A stretch of DNA of 64,000 bases from the NCBI RefSeq assembly GCF_002909485.1, contig NZ_PPXG01000001.1, positions 744,001 to 808,000 of the forward strand. The letters run 5' to 3'. The position numbers were made by a program, and so were the translations under genes. Shown here one piece after another: positions 49,007 through 62,044 of this stretch (position 1 is its first letter; each line of letters begins with the position of its first letter). The stretch comes from Stutzerimonas stutzeri. Its GTDB lineage: Bacteria > Pseudomonadota > Gammaproteobacteria > Pseudomonadales > Pseudomonadaceae. Under the pieces are notes generated by a model, which did not search any database, was not told the origin of the DNA, and was given only the letters and a program-made list of their open reading frames with translations.

Positions 49007-50263
49007 TTACATGTGGCTGATCATTGCATCGCCGAATTGCGAGCAGGACATCAGCTGAGCGCCGTCCATCAGACGCTCAAAGTCGTACGTAACCGTCTTG
49101 GCGGCGATTGCGCTTTCAGTCGATTTGATGATCAGGTCTGCCGCTTCAACCCAGCCCATGTGACGCAGCATCATCTCGGCAGACAAAATCAGCGAGCCCG
49201 GATTGACCTTGTCCTGACCGGCATACTTCGGCGCTGTGCCGTGAGTCGCCTCAAACATGGCGATGGTGTCCGAGAGGTTTGCCCCTGGAGCGATACCGAT
49301 ACCGCCCACTTCCGCAGCCAGTGCGTCAGACAGGTAGTCACCGTTCAGGTTGAGCGTAGCGATGACGTCATACTCAGCCGGGCGCAGCAGAATCTGCTGC
49401 AACATGGCATCGGCGATGGCGTCCTTTACCACGATGCTCTTGCCGGTGTTCGGGTTCTTAAACTGCATCCAAGGGCCGCCATCCAGCAGCTCCGCACCGA
49501 ATTCGTCACGGGCAACTTCGTAGCCCCACTCCTTAAAGGCACCTTCGGTGAACTTCATGATATTGCCCTTGTGGACAATGGTCACCGAGCTGCGGTCATT
49601 GTCGACGGCATATTGCAGCGCCTTGCGTACCAAGCGCTTGGTGCCTTCCAAGGAGACGGGCTTGATGCCGATGCCGCAGTTCTCGGTGAAGCGGATTTTC
49701 TTGACGCCCATTTCCTCAGTCAGGAACTTGATGACTTTTTCCGCCTCCGGAGATCCGGCCTTCCATTCGACGCCGGCATAAATATCTTCGGAGTTCTCGC
49801 GAAAGATAACCATATCCACGTCTTCCGGCTTTTTCACCGGGCTCGGCACGCCAGTGAACCAACGAACCGGGCGCTGACAAACATAAAGGTCCAGCTCCTG
49901 ACGCAACGCAACGTTCAATGAACGGATACCGCCGCCAACCGGAGTAGTCAATGGCCCCTTGATGGACACAACGTAATCACGAACGGCCTCGAGAGTTTCC
50001 TTCGGCAGCCAGGTGTCCTGGTCGTAGACCTGTGTGGCCTTCTCACCTGCATAGATTTCCATCCAGGCAATCTTGCGCTCACCGCCATAGGCCTTCTGAA
50101 CAGCTGCGTCCACGACCTTGATCATCACCGGGCTGATGTCAACGCCGATGCCATCACCCTCGATATAGGGAATGATGGGGTTGTTGGGGACGTTCAGTGT
50201 GTTATCGGCATTAACGGTGATTTTGTCACCGCTGGCTGGCACCTGGATCTTTTGGTATCCCAT
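49007..50263 (-). CDS. icd: NADP-dependent isocitrate dehydrogenase, homodimeric (Icd)
   Basis: A 418-residue dimeric IDH from ATG 50263. Substrate-binding motifs include [30 protein letters not shown] and [16 protein letters not shown]; the C-terminal NADP region has [35 protein letters not shown]. The regulatory serine equivalent of E. coli Ser113 is in [11 protein letters not shown], so control by an AceK-type kinase is possible. It is divergent from a second, unrelated isocitrate dehydrogenase gene. Confidence 0.96.
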   Translation of the reverse strand: MGYQKIQVPASGDKITVNADNTLNVPNNPIIPYIEGDGIGVDISPVMIKVVDAAVQKAYGGERKIAWMEIYAGEKATQVYDQDTWLPKETLEAVRDYVVSIKGPLTTPVGGGIRSLNVALRQELDLYVCQRPVRWFTGVPSPVKKPEDVDMVIFRENSEDIYAGVEWKAGSPEAEKVIKFLTEEMGVKKIRFTENCGIGIKPVSLEGTKRLVRKALQYAVDNDRSSVTIVHKGNIMKFTEGAFKEWGYEVARDEFGAELLDGGPWMQFKNPNTGKSIVVKDAIADAMLQQILLRPAEYDVIATLNLNGDYLSDALAAEVGGIGIAPGANLSDTIAMFEATHGTAPKYAGQDKVNPGSLILSAEMMLRHMGWVEAADLIIKSTESAIAAKTVTYDFERLMDGAQLMSCSQFGDAMISHM

Positions 50264-50622
50264 GCTTGACTCCGTCTTCGTGGTTAGACATCGATCATCT
50301 TGAGGGTAACTCACTTGAATCGACTGAAACTACATGTTCGTTCGTCGTATGCGCAACGCCGTTCTGCCATGCACTGGCTCAATGGTATACTGCCCGGATG
50401 ACTAACAAGTCATAAGGGACGAGCCTGTCTTGTACAAGACCCGCCTCTTGAAACCGTCGAGCTGCTATCGCGGCTCACCGGTTCAAATGCTCGACACTCT
50501 ATTGGTGCATCCATCACACCGCGGCGAATCCCACTTCTGGTTCAACTAGACGGAGAGCCAGAGCGCCTACCCGGCGCACTCGGGATTCTGTGCACGCCCA
50601 GCAAGAAGAGAGTTAACGCTAA
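50264..50622. promoter_or_regulatory. Shared icd-idh intergenic region (359 bp) with a 14-bp palindrome
   Basis: No gene is seen. An extended -10 element (TGGTATACT, 50383-50391) pointing toward idh is the best promoter candidate. About 36 bp downstream is the perfect palindrome GTCTTGTACAAGAC (50427-50440), which would be in the idh leader. The idh leader would be about 225 nt. Confidence 0.45.
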
Positions 50623-52851
<2,229 letters not shown>

Positions 52852-52872
52852 GTCAGCACCAGAGCATCACCA

Positions 52873-52906
52873 CGAACCCCGGCCTCGTGCCGGGGTTCGT
52901 GCTTCT
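52873..52906 (+). terminator. Rho-independent terminator after idh
   Basis: Perfect 11-bp inverted repeat CGAACCCCGGC / GCCGGGGTTCG with a 5-nt loop, followed by TGCTTCT. The stem is very like the one after fabI. Confidence 0.8.
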
Positions 52907-52951
52907 GATAGCCGGCTGCTATGATCAGATCATTTGCGCAAGGCAGCTTAT

Positions 52952-53392
52952 ATGGACTGGCAACCTCATATCACTGTCGCAACGGTGATCGAAAACCAAG
53001 GGCGTTTCCTGCTGGTAGAAGAATTGAAGGCTGGACGTCTGGTGCTCAACCAGCCAGCCGGTCATTTGGAACCCAACGAAACGCTAACCCAGGCCGCCGT
53101 GCGTGAAACGCTCGAGGAAACCGGCTGGGAGGTTGAGCTCGTCGGCGTGGTCGGAATCTACCTGTACACGGCACCCAGCAACGGCGTGACCTACCAACGT
53201 GTCTGCTTTGCCGCCAAAGCGTTATGCCATGACCCGCAACGCCCTCTCGACCACGGCATTGTCGCTGCTCCCTGGCTGAGCCGCGAAGACCTTGCCCAAC
53301 ATCCCGAACGCTGGCGCAGCGAACTGGTGCCCCGCTGCATCGACGATTACCTTGCCGGCCCGTTGCACTCGCTTGATGTGATTCGCAACTGA
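52952..53392 (+). CDS. Nudix hydrolase (NudJ-like)
   Basis: A 146-residue Nudix protein (ATG 52952). The box G-x5-E-x7-REVxEExG appears as GHLEPNETLTQAAVRETLEETGWEVE; a strand WQPHITVATVIENQGRFLLVEE precedes it. Its place just before mnmA-hflD matches E. coli nudJ (ymfB), a phosphatase acting on HMP-PP and nucleoside triphosphates. The exact substrate here is inferred. Confidence 0.85.
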   Translation: MDWQPHITVATVIENQGRFLLVEELKAGRLVLNQPAGHLEPNETLTQAAVRETLEETGWEVELVGVVGIYLYTAPSNGVTYQRVCFAAKALCHDPQRPLDHGIVAAPWLSREDLAQHPERWRSELVPRCIDDYLAGPLHSLDVIRN

Positions 53393-53461
53393 TCACCACT
53401 TCGTCATGCCAGGTGCAGCCTGATAGAATTCCGCTCCTTTGCAGAGCCTCAGCGTATTCCT

Positions 53462-54589
53462 ATGTCTGTATCACCCCTCACCGCCCCGGAAAAAACTCGT
53501 GTCATCGTCGGCATGTCCGGCGGAGTGGACTCTTCCGTTTCCGCTCTTCTGCTTCTCGAGCAGGGTTATCAGGTCGAAGGCCTGTTCATGAAGAACTGGG
53601 AAGAGGATGACGGCACGGAATACTGTACCGCCAAGGAAGACCTGGCTGACGCCCAGGCCGTATGCGACCGCATTGGCATCAAGCTGCACACCGCCAATTT
53701 CGCAGCCGAATACTGGGACAACGTTTTCGAACACTTCCTCGCCGAATACAAGGCCGGGCGCACGCCCAACCCAGACATCCTTTGCAACCGGGAAATCAAG
53801 TTCAAGGCCTTCCTAGACTATGCACTGATGCTGGGAGCAGACCTCATCGCGACCGGCCACTACGTACGTCGCCGGGACGTGGATGGACGCAGCGAGCTGC
53901 TCAAGGGACTGGATCCGAACAAAGACCAGAGCTATTTCCTGCATGCTGTTGGCGGAGATCAGCTGAGCAAAACGTTGTTTCCTGTCGGCGAACTGGAAAA
54001 GCCCGAAGTGCGCGCGATCGCCGAAAAGTACGGCCTCGCCACGGCGAAGAAGAAAGACTCCACCGGCATCTGTTTTATCGGCGAGCGGCGCTTCAGTGAT
54101 TTTCTCAAGCAGTACCTCCCGGCCCAACCCGGCGATATCGAAACCATCGACGGTGAAGTGATCGGCCGCCACCACGGACTGATGTATCACACCATCGGAC
54201 AGCGCCAGGGACTGGGCATAGGTGGCCTCAAGGATGCTTCGGATGAACCCTGGTACGTTCTGAGCAAGGACCTGCAGCGCAATGTGCTGGTAGTCGGCCA
54301 GGGTAACGATCATCCATGGCTTTTTTCTCGCGCCCTGCTGGCATCGGATATCTACTGGGTGAACCCGATCAATCTCAGTGAGCCACTCAAACTGACTGCC
54401 AAGGTTCGCTATCGCCAGGCTGATCAAGCCTGCAGACTGGAAAAGACTTCAGGCGGCTATCGCGCTGTTTTCGAAGCTCCTCAGCGCGCCGTCACACCCG
54501 GCCAGTCGGTCGTATTCTATGAAGGCGAAGTCTGTTTGGGGGGCGGAGTGATCGAGCAGGCCGAACCCTGGTTCGAGGGCCGCCCATGA
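53462..54589 (+). CDS. mnmA: tRNA-specific 2-thiouridylase MnmA
   Basis: A 375-residue enzyme that thiolates U34 of tRNA-Lys, -Glu and -Gln. The PP-loop is [20 protein letters not shown]. The first catalytic cysteine is in [12 protein letters not shown] and the second in [15 protein letters not shown] 53462; the 3' end overlaps hflD by 4 nt (ATGA). Confidence 0.96.
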   Translation: MSVSPLTAPEKTRVIVGMSGGVDSSVSALLLLEQGYQVEGLFMKNWEEDDGTEYCTAKEDLADAQAVCDRIGIKLHTANFAAEYWDNVFEHFLAEYKAGRTPNPDILCNREIKFKAFLDYALMLGADLIATGHYVRRRDVDGRSELLKGLDPNKDQSYFLHAVGGDQLSKTLFPVGELEKPEVRAIAEKYGLATAKKKDSTGICFIGERRFSDFLKQYLPAQPGDIETIDGEVIGRHHGLMYHTIGQRQGLGIGGLKDASDEPWYVLSKDLQRNVLVVGQGNDHPWLFSRALLASDIYWVNPINLSEPLKLTAKVRYRQADQACRLEKTSGGYRAVFEAPQRAVTPGQSVVFYEGEVCLGGGVIEQAEPWFEGRP

Positions 54590-55224
54590 AAGCGCTGGAC
54601 GAACAGCTGATCGCACTTGGCGCGGTTTTCGAAGCCGCAACACTGGTGGACCGCATCGCTCGTACAGGCCAGATCCCAAGCGCTTCGCTCGGCTGCATGC
54701 TTGGCAGTCTACTGGCCCGCAACCCGGAAACCACCCTTGAAATCTACGGCGGCGATGACCTGAACCTGCGAGACGGCTACCGTGCATTGGTCGGCGCGCT
54801 GGAGCGCGACAGCAGCACCCTGCAACGCGAGCCGCTGCGCTACGCCTTGGCGATGATCGGCCTGGAGCGCCAGCTCGACAAACGCGACGACATGCTTCAG
54901 GTCATCGGCAGTCGTCTTGACCAGATTCAGCAGCAGGTCGAACACTTCGGTATTACCCATGAAAATGTCGTCGCCTCGTTCGGTGGCCTCTATCAGGACA
55001 CCCTGAGTACTTTCCGTCAGCGCATTCAAGTCCAGGGCGACATGCGCCACCTTCAACAGACGGACAATGCCTCAAAGATCCGCGCCCTGCTGCTATCAGG
55101 CATTCGTTCGGCCCGCCTGTGGCGCCAACTCGGCGGACATCGCTGGCAACTGATCTTCAGCCGCCGCAAGCTACTCGATGCGCTTTATCCCAGGCTTCGC
55201 TCGACCCAGAGCGAAGACCTCTAA
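54586..55224 (+). CDS. hflD: HflD-like high-frequency lysogenisation protein
   Basis: A 212-residue helical, membrane-associated protein ([54 protein letters not shown]). Overlaps mnmA by ATGA, the arrangement seen from E. coli to Pseudomonas. HflD in E. coli interacts with lambda CII; its cellular role is still unclear. Confidence 0.92.
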   Translation: MKALDEQLIALGAVFEAATLVDRIARTGQIPSASLGCMLGSLLARNPETTLEIYGGDDLNLRDGYRALVGALERDSSTLQREPLRYALAMIGLERQLDKRDDMLQVIGSRLDQIQQQVEHFGITHENVVASFGGLYQDTLSTFRQRIQVQGDMRHLQQTDNASKIRALLLSGIRSARLWRQLGGHRWQLIFSRRKLLDALYPRLRSTQSEDL

Positions 55225-56682
<1,458 letters not shown>

Positions 56683-56699
56683 GCGATCACATGTATGCA

Positions 56700-56723
56700 C
56701 GCCCGGCTGTGCCGGGCGTTTTT
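56700..56723 (+). terminator. Rho-independent terminator after purB
   Basis: CGCCCGGC-TGT-GCCGGGCG followed by TTTTTA. Perfect 8-bp stem, 3-nt loop. Confidence 0.9.
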
Positions 56724-56758
56724 ATTTTCAGCTCTGTATATAGAGCAAGGTGTTACGC

Positions 56759-57925
56759 ATGACTTCTGATATTCCACTTCAAATTTTGGGCGGCATCAGC
56801 GCTCGGGAATTTTTGCGCGATTACTGGCAGAAGAAACCTCTGCTTATTCGCCAAGCCATCCCAGACTTCCAGAGCCCCATTTCACCAGACGAACTGGCTG
56901 GCCTTTCTTTGGAAGAGGAAGTCGAATCCCGCCTGATCATCGAGCACGGTGAAAGCCCCTGGGAATTGCGTCGTGGACCTTTCCCCGACGATACCTATCA
57001 GCAACTTCCCGAGCGCGATTGGACATTGCTGGTGCAAGCCGTAGATCAGCTGGTACCGGAAGTTGCCGACTTGATCGGGCACTTCCGCTTTCTGCCCAAC
57101 TGGCGGATTGATGACGTGATGATCAGCTATGCGGCGCCGGGTGGCGGCGTAGGTCCGCATTTTGATAACTACGATGTGTTCCTGCTGCAAGCACATGGCC
57201 AGCGACGCTGGCGCATCGGGCAAATGTGCGACAGCGAAAGCCCGATGCTCGCCCACGGCGATCTGCGGATACTCGCCGACTTCCAGGGTACCGACGAGTG
57301 GGTACTGGAGCCGGGCGACATGCTTTATTTGCCTCCCCGCCTTGCCCACTTCGGTACTGCCGAAGACGCCTGCATGACCTACTCGATCGGCTTCCGCGCT
57401 CCAAGCGCCGCCGAGGTACTGACCCATTTCACGGACTTCCTGGCCCAGTTCCTGCCGGACGAAGATCGCTACAGCGACGCTGATCTGCAGCCGACCGACG
57501 ATCCGTACCAGATTCAAAGTGACGCGCTGGATCGACTAAAAGCGCTGCTTGCAGAGCATATGAGCGATGAGCGTCTATTGCTCACCTGGTTCGGCCAGTT
57601 CATGACCGAACCGCGTTACCCCGAGCGTGTAGAGGGCCCCGGACTGGAGCAAGCCGAGCTGTTATCCGCGCTGGAAGATGGTGCTGTTCTGGTGCGCAAC
57701 CCAGCAGCCCGCCTGGCCTGGAGCGAAGTGGACATCGGCCTTCTGCTGTTCGCCAGTGGTCAAAGTCGCCTGCTGCCCGCCAAGCTGCGCGACCTTCTAA
57801 AGTTAGTTTGCTCAGCCGACGCGTTACATGTCGAGAATATCGGCCCGTGGCTCAGCGACGAAGATGGGCGTAGCCTGCTGTGTGAACTGGTCAAACAGGG
57901 AAGTCTGGAGTTTGCTGATGAATAG
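56759..57925 (+). CDS. roxA: Ribosomal protein L16 arginine hydroxylase-like JmjC/cupin oxygenase (YcfD/RoxA)
   Basis: A 388-residue 2-oxoglutarate/Fe(II) oxygenase. The iron motif HxD is in GGGVGPHFDNYDVFLLQAHGQRRWRIG; a distal histidine is in LPPRLAHFGTAEDACMTYSIGFRAPS. The N-terminus ISAREFLRDYWQKKPLLIRQA is typical of the family. E. coli YcfD hydroxylates L16 Arg81. ATG 56759. The 3' end overlaps the acetyltransferase gene by 8 nt. Confidence 0.9.
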   Translation: MTSDIPLQILGGISAREFLRDYWQKKPLLIRQAIPDFQSPISPDELAGLSLEEEVESRLIIEHGESPWELRRGPFPDDTYQQLPERDWTLLVQAVDQLVPEVADLIGHFRFLPNWRIDDVMISYAAPGGGVGPHFDNYDVFLLQAHGQRRWRIGQMCDSESPMLAHGDLRILADFQGTDEWVLEPGDMLYLPPRLAHFGTAEDACMTYSIGFRAPSAAEVLTHFTDFLAQFLPDEDRYSDADLQPTDDPYQIQSDALDRLKALLAEHMSDERLLLTWFGQFMTEPRYPERVEGPGLEQAELLSALEDGAVLVRNPAARLAWSEVDIGLLLFASGQSRLLPAKLRDLLKLVCSADALHVENIGPWLSDEDGRSLLCELVKQGSLEFADE

Positions 57926-58343
57926 CGTTCAGGTACGCATCGCCAACTGGGAACAGGACAACGCCGAGCTGCGTCGCATCCGCGAAGCAGTCTTCATAGC
58001 CGAACAAGCTGTCCCCCCAGAACAGGAATGGGATGCTGATGATGCCGAGGCCATTCACTTTCTCGCATTGGAGGGTGACTACCCAATAGCCACTGCCCGC
58101 CTCTTAACCGACGGGCAGATCGGGCGAGTAGCCGTACTACGCGATTGGCGTGGCATGAACGTTGGCGATGCTTTGATGCGTGCCGTCATTGCAGAGGCCG
58201 AACGCCGCGGGCTGACGCAGCAAACACTGACCGCACAGGTGCACGCCACCGCGTTCTACGAGCGCCTCGGCTTTGAAATTGTCAGCGACGAATTTCTCGA
58301 AGCAGGCATACCTCATGTCGAAATGCTGCGCCGGAGCCACTGA
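57918..58343 (+). CDS. GNAT-family N-acetyltransferase
   Basis: A 141-residue GNAT protein. The acetyl-CoA site is IGRVAVLRDWRGMNVGDALMRAVIAEAERRG (variant of R/Q-x2-G-x-G/A), with FYERLGFEIVSDEFLEAGIPHVEMLR at the C-terminus, as in the ElaA/YjcF subgroup. It overlaps roxA and is followed 6 nt later by the next gene, so it is within one operon. The substrate is unknown. Confidence 0.85.
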   Translation: MNSVQVRIANWEQDNAELRRIREAVFIAEQAVPPEQEWDADDAEAIHFLALEGDYPIATARLLTDGQIGRVAVLRDWRGMNVGDALMRAVIAEAERRGLTQQTLTAQVHATAFYERLGFEIVSDEFLEAGIPHVEMLRRSH

Positions 58344-58349
58344 GACCAT

Positions 58350-58979
58350 ATGAGCAATAACGCCCCGGACGAACGAATTGATCAGGCCGAGCTGCCTGCC
58401 ATCGACTTTCTTTCCCCTGGGCGTTTTGCGCTGCATAACCCGCAAACTGAAATTCCAGAGCCCCAAGGCTGCGATGCTGCGCCTTTTCTTCTCGGTCAAC
58501 ACACATCGCTCCAGCGCTTCAGCAAACCTACCGAGGTGCGCGAGCATGCACTGGCAATGTTGCAGCAGGCGAATCGGTCAGTGTGCATTTGCAGTACTGA
58601 TCTAGAACCTTGGCTTTATCACCACAGCAGTGTCCAGCAGGCTTGCGCACGCTTGCTTTTGGCTCATCCTCGTAATCAGCTACGCATCCTGATACGTGAT
58701 CCATCGCGTGCAGTGAAGGAAGGCAATCGGCTGCTGCAGCTTGCCCGCCGCCTGACCAGTAGCGTACATATCCGTAAACTAAACCCGGATTATCCCGAGC
58801 CCGGCGGCGCCTATCTAATCGCCGACGACTGCGGGTTACTGGAACGCCCCAAGGTCGACCAATACACTGGCTACGCACTGTACAGTGACCTCGCACGGGT
58901 GCGAGTGCGCCAAGCGGAATTCGATAAGGCGTGGGAACATGGACTAACGGATGCGAACCTGCGGAGTTTCCTGCTATGA
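58350..58979 (+). CDS. Conserved hypothetical protein, possibly PLD-like fold
   Basis: A 209-residue protein, not assigned to a named function. The central part (VREHALAMLQQANRSVCICSTDLEPWLYHHSSVQQACARLLLAHPRNQLRILIRDPSRAVKEGNRLLQLARRL) resembles the beta-alpha layout of phospholipase-D-like proteins, but no HKD motif is present. No signal peptide or TM segment. Packed between the acetyltransferase (6 nt) and the secretin-like gene (ATGA overlap), as in other pseudomonads. Confidence 0.75.
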   Translation: MSNNAPDERIDQAELPAIDFLSPGRFALHNPQTEIPEPQGCDAAPFLLGQHTSLQRFSKPTEVREHALAMLQQANRSVCICSTDLEPWLYHHSSVQQACARLLLAHPRNQLRILIRDPSRAVKEGNRLLQLARRLTSSVHIRKLNPDYPEPGGAYLIADDCGLLERPKVDQYTGYALYSDLARVRVRQAEFDKAWEHGLTDANLRSFLL

Positions 58980-59785
58980 CCCCTCGTACCTTGCTGTTGG
59001 CCGTTACACTCAGCGTGTGTCTGCCACTTCAGGCCGCAACTGAAGTCATCCAGTTGAACAACCGGATGGCCGAAGATGTTCTCTCTGTCGCCGAGTCAGT
59101 GTTAGGCAATCAGGGACGGGCTACAGCCTATGGCAACCAGCTAATCGTCAACGCACCTGAATCGTTGATCAGCGAACTGCGCCGGGTGGTCGATCAACTG
59201 GACGTGGAACCCAAACGTCTACTCATTAGCGTCGACACCCAAGACTCTGCAAGCAGCAGCGCCAGCGGATATCGGGTCGACGGGTCAGTGCGCTCCGGTA
59301 ACGTGGAGTTCGAAACCGGCCGCGGCGAGATAGGTGGCCGCGACCAGGTACGAATCATCCGCCGCAGCACCAACAGTCGGGACGGTGGCGTACAGCAGAT
59401 ACAGGCCAGTGAGGGTTATCCGGCACTGATACAGGTTGGCCAGAGCGTACCGCTTACCACGCAGAACACGGACGGCTACGGCCAGATCTACCAGCAAACG
59501 CAATATCGTGATGTCCTTCGGGGTTTCTATGCCACCGCCACGGTGCACGGCGACCGAGTGCAGATCACCATCAGTAGCACTCGTGACCGGCTCGCCCAGG
59601 GCCGTAGTGGTGTCGTCGAGGTGCAGAGCGCCGACACGCGAGTCAGCGGCCGCGTCGGCGAGTGGATCGCCATTGGCGGCATAGATGAAAGCGCCAGTGC
59701 CGAACAGCGCGGAACGCTGCGTCGCTACTCGACTGAGGGCGGCCAGAACCTGTCGATGCGCTTGAAGGTCGATGTTCTCGACTGA
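58976..59785 (+). CDS. Exported secretin N-domain-like protein
   Basis: A 269-residue protein with a signal peptide (MTPRTLLLAVTLSVCLPLQAA). The segment TEVIQLNNRMAEDVLSVAESVLGNQGRATAYGNQLIVNAPESLISELRRVVDQLDVEPKRLLISV is a secretin N-domain (NolW-like). The rest is beta-rich (QVRIIRRSTNSRDGG, LSMRLKVDVLD) and far too short for a full secretin barrel. No secretion-system genes are nearby. Function unknown; last gene of the roxA operon. Confidence 0.75.
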   Translation: MTPRTLLLAVTLSVCLPLQAATEVIQLNNRMAEDVLSVAESVLGNQGRATAYGNQLIVNAPESLISELRRVVDQLDVEPKRLLISVDTQDSASSSASGYRVDGSVRSGNVEFETGRGEIGGRDQVRIIRRSTNSRDGGVQQIQASEGYPALIQVGQSVPLTTQNTDGYGQIYQQTQYRDVLRGFYATATVHGDRVQITISSTRDRLAQGRSGVVEVQSADTRVSGRVGEWIAIGGIDESASAEQRGTLRRYSTEGGQNLSMRLKVDVLD

Positions 59786-60269
59786 ACGCCAGCGCCTGTC
59801 CGGACACTCTCGCAGCAATGTAGTGCCCTGAAAAAAACACTACAAAACGATTGACGATGCTATTTCGGCGGAGCATTATTGCCCCGCTCCCGCTAACCAG
59901 GGGCCCTGGCAAGGGTCTCCGGGGCGTGCTCAAGCCAACCAGCCGAGCCGTTCCGTGACTGTACTGCCCACAAGGCGGACTGACGAGGTTGCGACTGGAA
60001 CGAGTCGTCCTGAGGGACGGGGTAGCGATTGACGCATCAGCCAGACTGACCGCTTCTCGTTGTTGTAGCGCACACGGCAGCCACGCCGGCTGTGGGCGCA
60101 ATGACCGGAACCAGCCCGGCGATCGTATCCCCCCTTCTCTTGGTTCAATCCTCGTCCCAGTCGATATTTCGACGCTCTGCCGCGTGTTGCCCGCAAAGAT
60201 CAGCGATAGCACGTAGGTTTCGGTGGGAAAAGTCGGTGCTCAACCACACTTATTTTTGAAGGATTGAAC
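59786..60269 (+). promoter_or_regulatory. aceA upstream region (484 bp): promoter, inverted repeat and long leader
   Basis: TTGACG (59851-59856), a 17-bp spacer, then CATTAT (59874-59879) is a strong sigma-70 pair. Just upstream is TGTAGTG-N12-CACTACA (59819-59844), a perfect 7-bp inverted repeat suited to a dimeric regulator. If this promoter serves aceA, the leader is ~385 nt. No convincing gene lies in it; a 189-codon frame on the - strand has no ribosome-binding site or recognisable domain. Confidence 0.5.
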
Positions 60270-61865
60270 ATGTCCGCATATCAAGACGACATCAAGGCCG
60301 TTGCCGCCCTGAAAGAGCAATACGGCAGCAGCTGGGCCGCCATCAACCCTGAATCCGTCGCTCGCATGCGCGCCCAGAACCGCTTCAAGACCGGTCTGGA
60401 AATTGCTCAGTACACTGCCGACATCATGCGCAAGGACATGGCCGAGTACGACGCCGATTCGTCCGTATACACGCAGTCTCTTGGCTGCTGGCATGGCTTC
60501 ATCGGGCAGCAGAAGCTGATCTCCATCAAGAAGCACCTGAAGACCACTAACAAGCGTTACCTCTACCTGTCGGGCTGGATGGTTGCTGCTCTGCGTTCCG
60601 AGTTCGGCCCGCTGCCGGACCAGTCCATGCACGAAAAAACAGCCGTTTCCGATCTGATCGAGGAGCTGTACACCTTCCTGCGTCAGGCTGACAGCCGCGA
60701 ACTGGACCTGCTGTTCACCGCCCTGGATGCCGCTCGTGAAGCTGGCGACAGCGCCAAGGCTGCAGATATCCAGAATCAGATCGACAACTACGAAACCCAC
60801 ATCGTACCGATCATCGCCGACATCGACGCCGGCTTCGGCAACCCGGAAGCGACCTACCTGCTGGCCAAGCGCATGATTGAAGCAGGCGCTTGCTGCATCC
60901 AGATCGAAAACCAGGTCTCCGACGAGAAGCAGTGCGGCCACCAGGACGGCAAAGTGACCGTTCCGCATGCCGACTTCCTCGCCAAGATCGCAGCTGTGCG
61001 TTACGCGTTCCTCGAGCTGGGCATCGACAACGGCGTGATCGTTGCACGTACCGACTCCCTGGGTGCTGGCCTGACCAAGCAGATCGCCGTGACCAAAGAG
61101 CCGGGCGACCTGGGCGACCTGTACAACTCCTTCCTGGATTGTGAAGAAGTATCCGCTGCCGACCTGAACAACGGCGACGTGGTCCTGAACCGCGAAGGCA
61201 AGCTGCTGCGTCCGAAGCGCCTGCCGTCCAACCTGTTCCAGTTCCGCGCTGGCACCGGTGAAGCACGCTGCGTACTGGATTGCATCACCTCGCTGCAGAA
61301 CGGTGCAGACTTGCTGTGGATCGAAACCGAGAAACCGCACGTTGGTCAGATCGCGTCCATGGTTGATGAAATCCGCAAGACCATCCCGAATGCCAAGCTG
61401 GTTTATAACAACAGCCCGTCGTTCAACTGGACGCTGAACTTCCGCCAGCAGGTGTTCGACGCTTTCGTTGCCGAAGGCAAGGACGTGTCCGCCTACGACC
61501 GCGCCAAGCTGATGAGCGTCGAGTACGACGAAACCGAACTGGCCCAGGTTGCAGACGAGAAGATCCGTACCTTCCAGCGCGACGGTTCGGCTCATGCCGG
61601 CATCTTCCACCACCTGATTACCCTGCCGACCTACCACACTGCCGCGCTGTCTACTGACAACCTGGCCAAAGGTTACTTCGCCGACCAGGGCATGCTGGCC
61701 TACGTGAAGGGCGTCCAGCGTCAGGAACTGCGTCAGGGCATCGCCTGCGTTCGTCACCAGAACATGGCTGGCTCCGACATCGGCGACAACCATAAGGAGT
61801 ACTTCGCTGGCGAAGCTGCTCTGAAGGCAAGCGGTAAAGACAACACCATGAACCAGTTCCACTAA
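60270..61865 (+). CDS. aceA: Isocitrate lyase
   Basis: A 531-residue glyoxylate-shunt enzyme of the long pseudomonad type. MSAYQDDIKAVAALKEQYGSSWAAINPESVARMRAQNRF at the start; catalytic loop SDEKQCGHQDGKV (KQCGH in place of KKCGH/KRCGH); NNSPSFNWTL near the C-terminus. Required for growth on C2 compounds such as acetate made from ethanol. ATG 60270 has GAAGGA 6 nt upstream. Followed by a strong terminator. Confidence 0.97.
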   Translation: MSAYQDDIKAVAALKEQYGSSWAAINPESVARMRAQNRFKTGLEIAQYTADIMRKDMAEYDADSSVYTQSLGCWHGFIGQQKLISIKKHLKTTNKRYLYLSGWMVAALRSEFGPLPDQSMHEKTAVSDLIEELYTFLRQADSRELDLLFTALDAAREAGDSAKAADIQNQIDNYETHIVPIIADIDAGFGNPEATYLLAKRMIEAGACCIQIENQVSDEKQCGHQDGKVTVPHADFLAKIAAVRYAFLELGIDNGVIVARTDSLGAGLTKQIAVTKEPGDLGDLYNSFLDCEEVSAADLNNGDVVLNREGKLLRPKRLPSNLFQFRAGTGEARCVLDCITSLQNGADLLWIETEKPHVGQIASMVDEIRKTIPNAKLVYNNSPSFNWTLNFRQQVFDAFVAEGKDVSAYDRAKLMSVEYDETELAQVADEKIRTFQRDGSAHAGIFHHLITLPTYHTAALSTDNLAKGYFADQGMLAYVKGVQRQELRQGIACVRHQNMAGSDIGDNHKEYFAGEAALKASGKDNTMNQFH

Positions 61866-61904
61866 GAACAGGTTCGCAGCTTCGCAGCTGCGGTGTAGCG
61901 AAAA

Positions 61905-61936
61905 GCCTCGGCACACGTGCCGAGGCTTTTTTTTGC
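61905..61936 (+). terminator. Rho-independent terminator after aceA
   Basis: Perfect 10-bp stem GCCTCGGCAC / GTGCCGAGGC with a 2-nt centre, preceded by AAAA and followed by eight Ts. Confidence 0.93.
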
Positions 61937-62044
61937 GCGGATGAATGCCCTGCGCTTCGTCGGCCGGGGTTCCAACTGTCATTCTGTTGTCGCATATGCA
62001 ATTTAGCGTCATGGCTCCGACAACAATTGTTATGGAGCTGCGCC

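Noticed and set aside
59643..60212. 189-codon - strand frame overlapping the aceA upstream region
   Set aside because: No start signal, low-complexity Ser/Arg-rich translation, and it runs into the end of the secretin-like gene. Probably a chance frame.
60930..60950. KQCGH instead of KKCGH/KRCGH in isocitrate lyase
   Set aside because: The long pseudomonad-type enzymes normally carry this form as far as I recall, so I do not regard it as a defect.
60240..62012. 590-codon open frame on the - strand opposite aceA
   Set aside because: It mirrors the high-GC, strongly codon-biased aceA gene, has no ribosome-binding site or recognisable domain, and aceA is certain. The same reasoning removes the long antisense frames opposite ftsK (40258-42306), idh (51130-52389), serS (36527-37798) and the PhoX-like gene (62231-63097).
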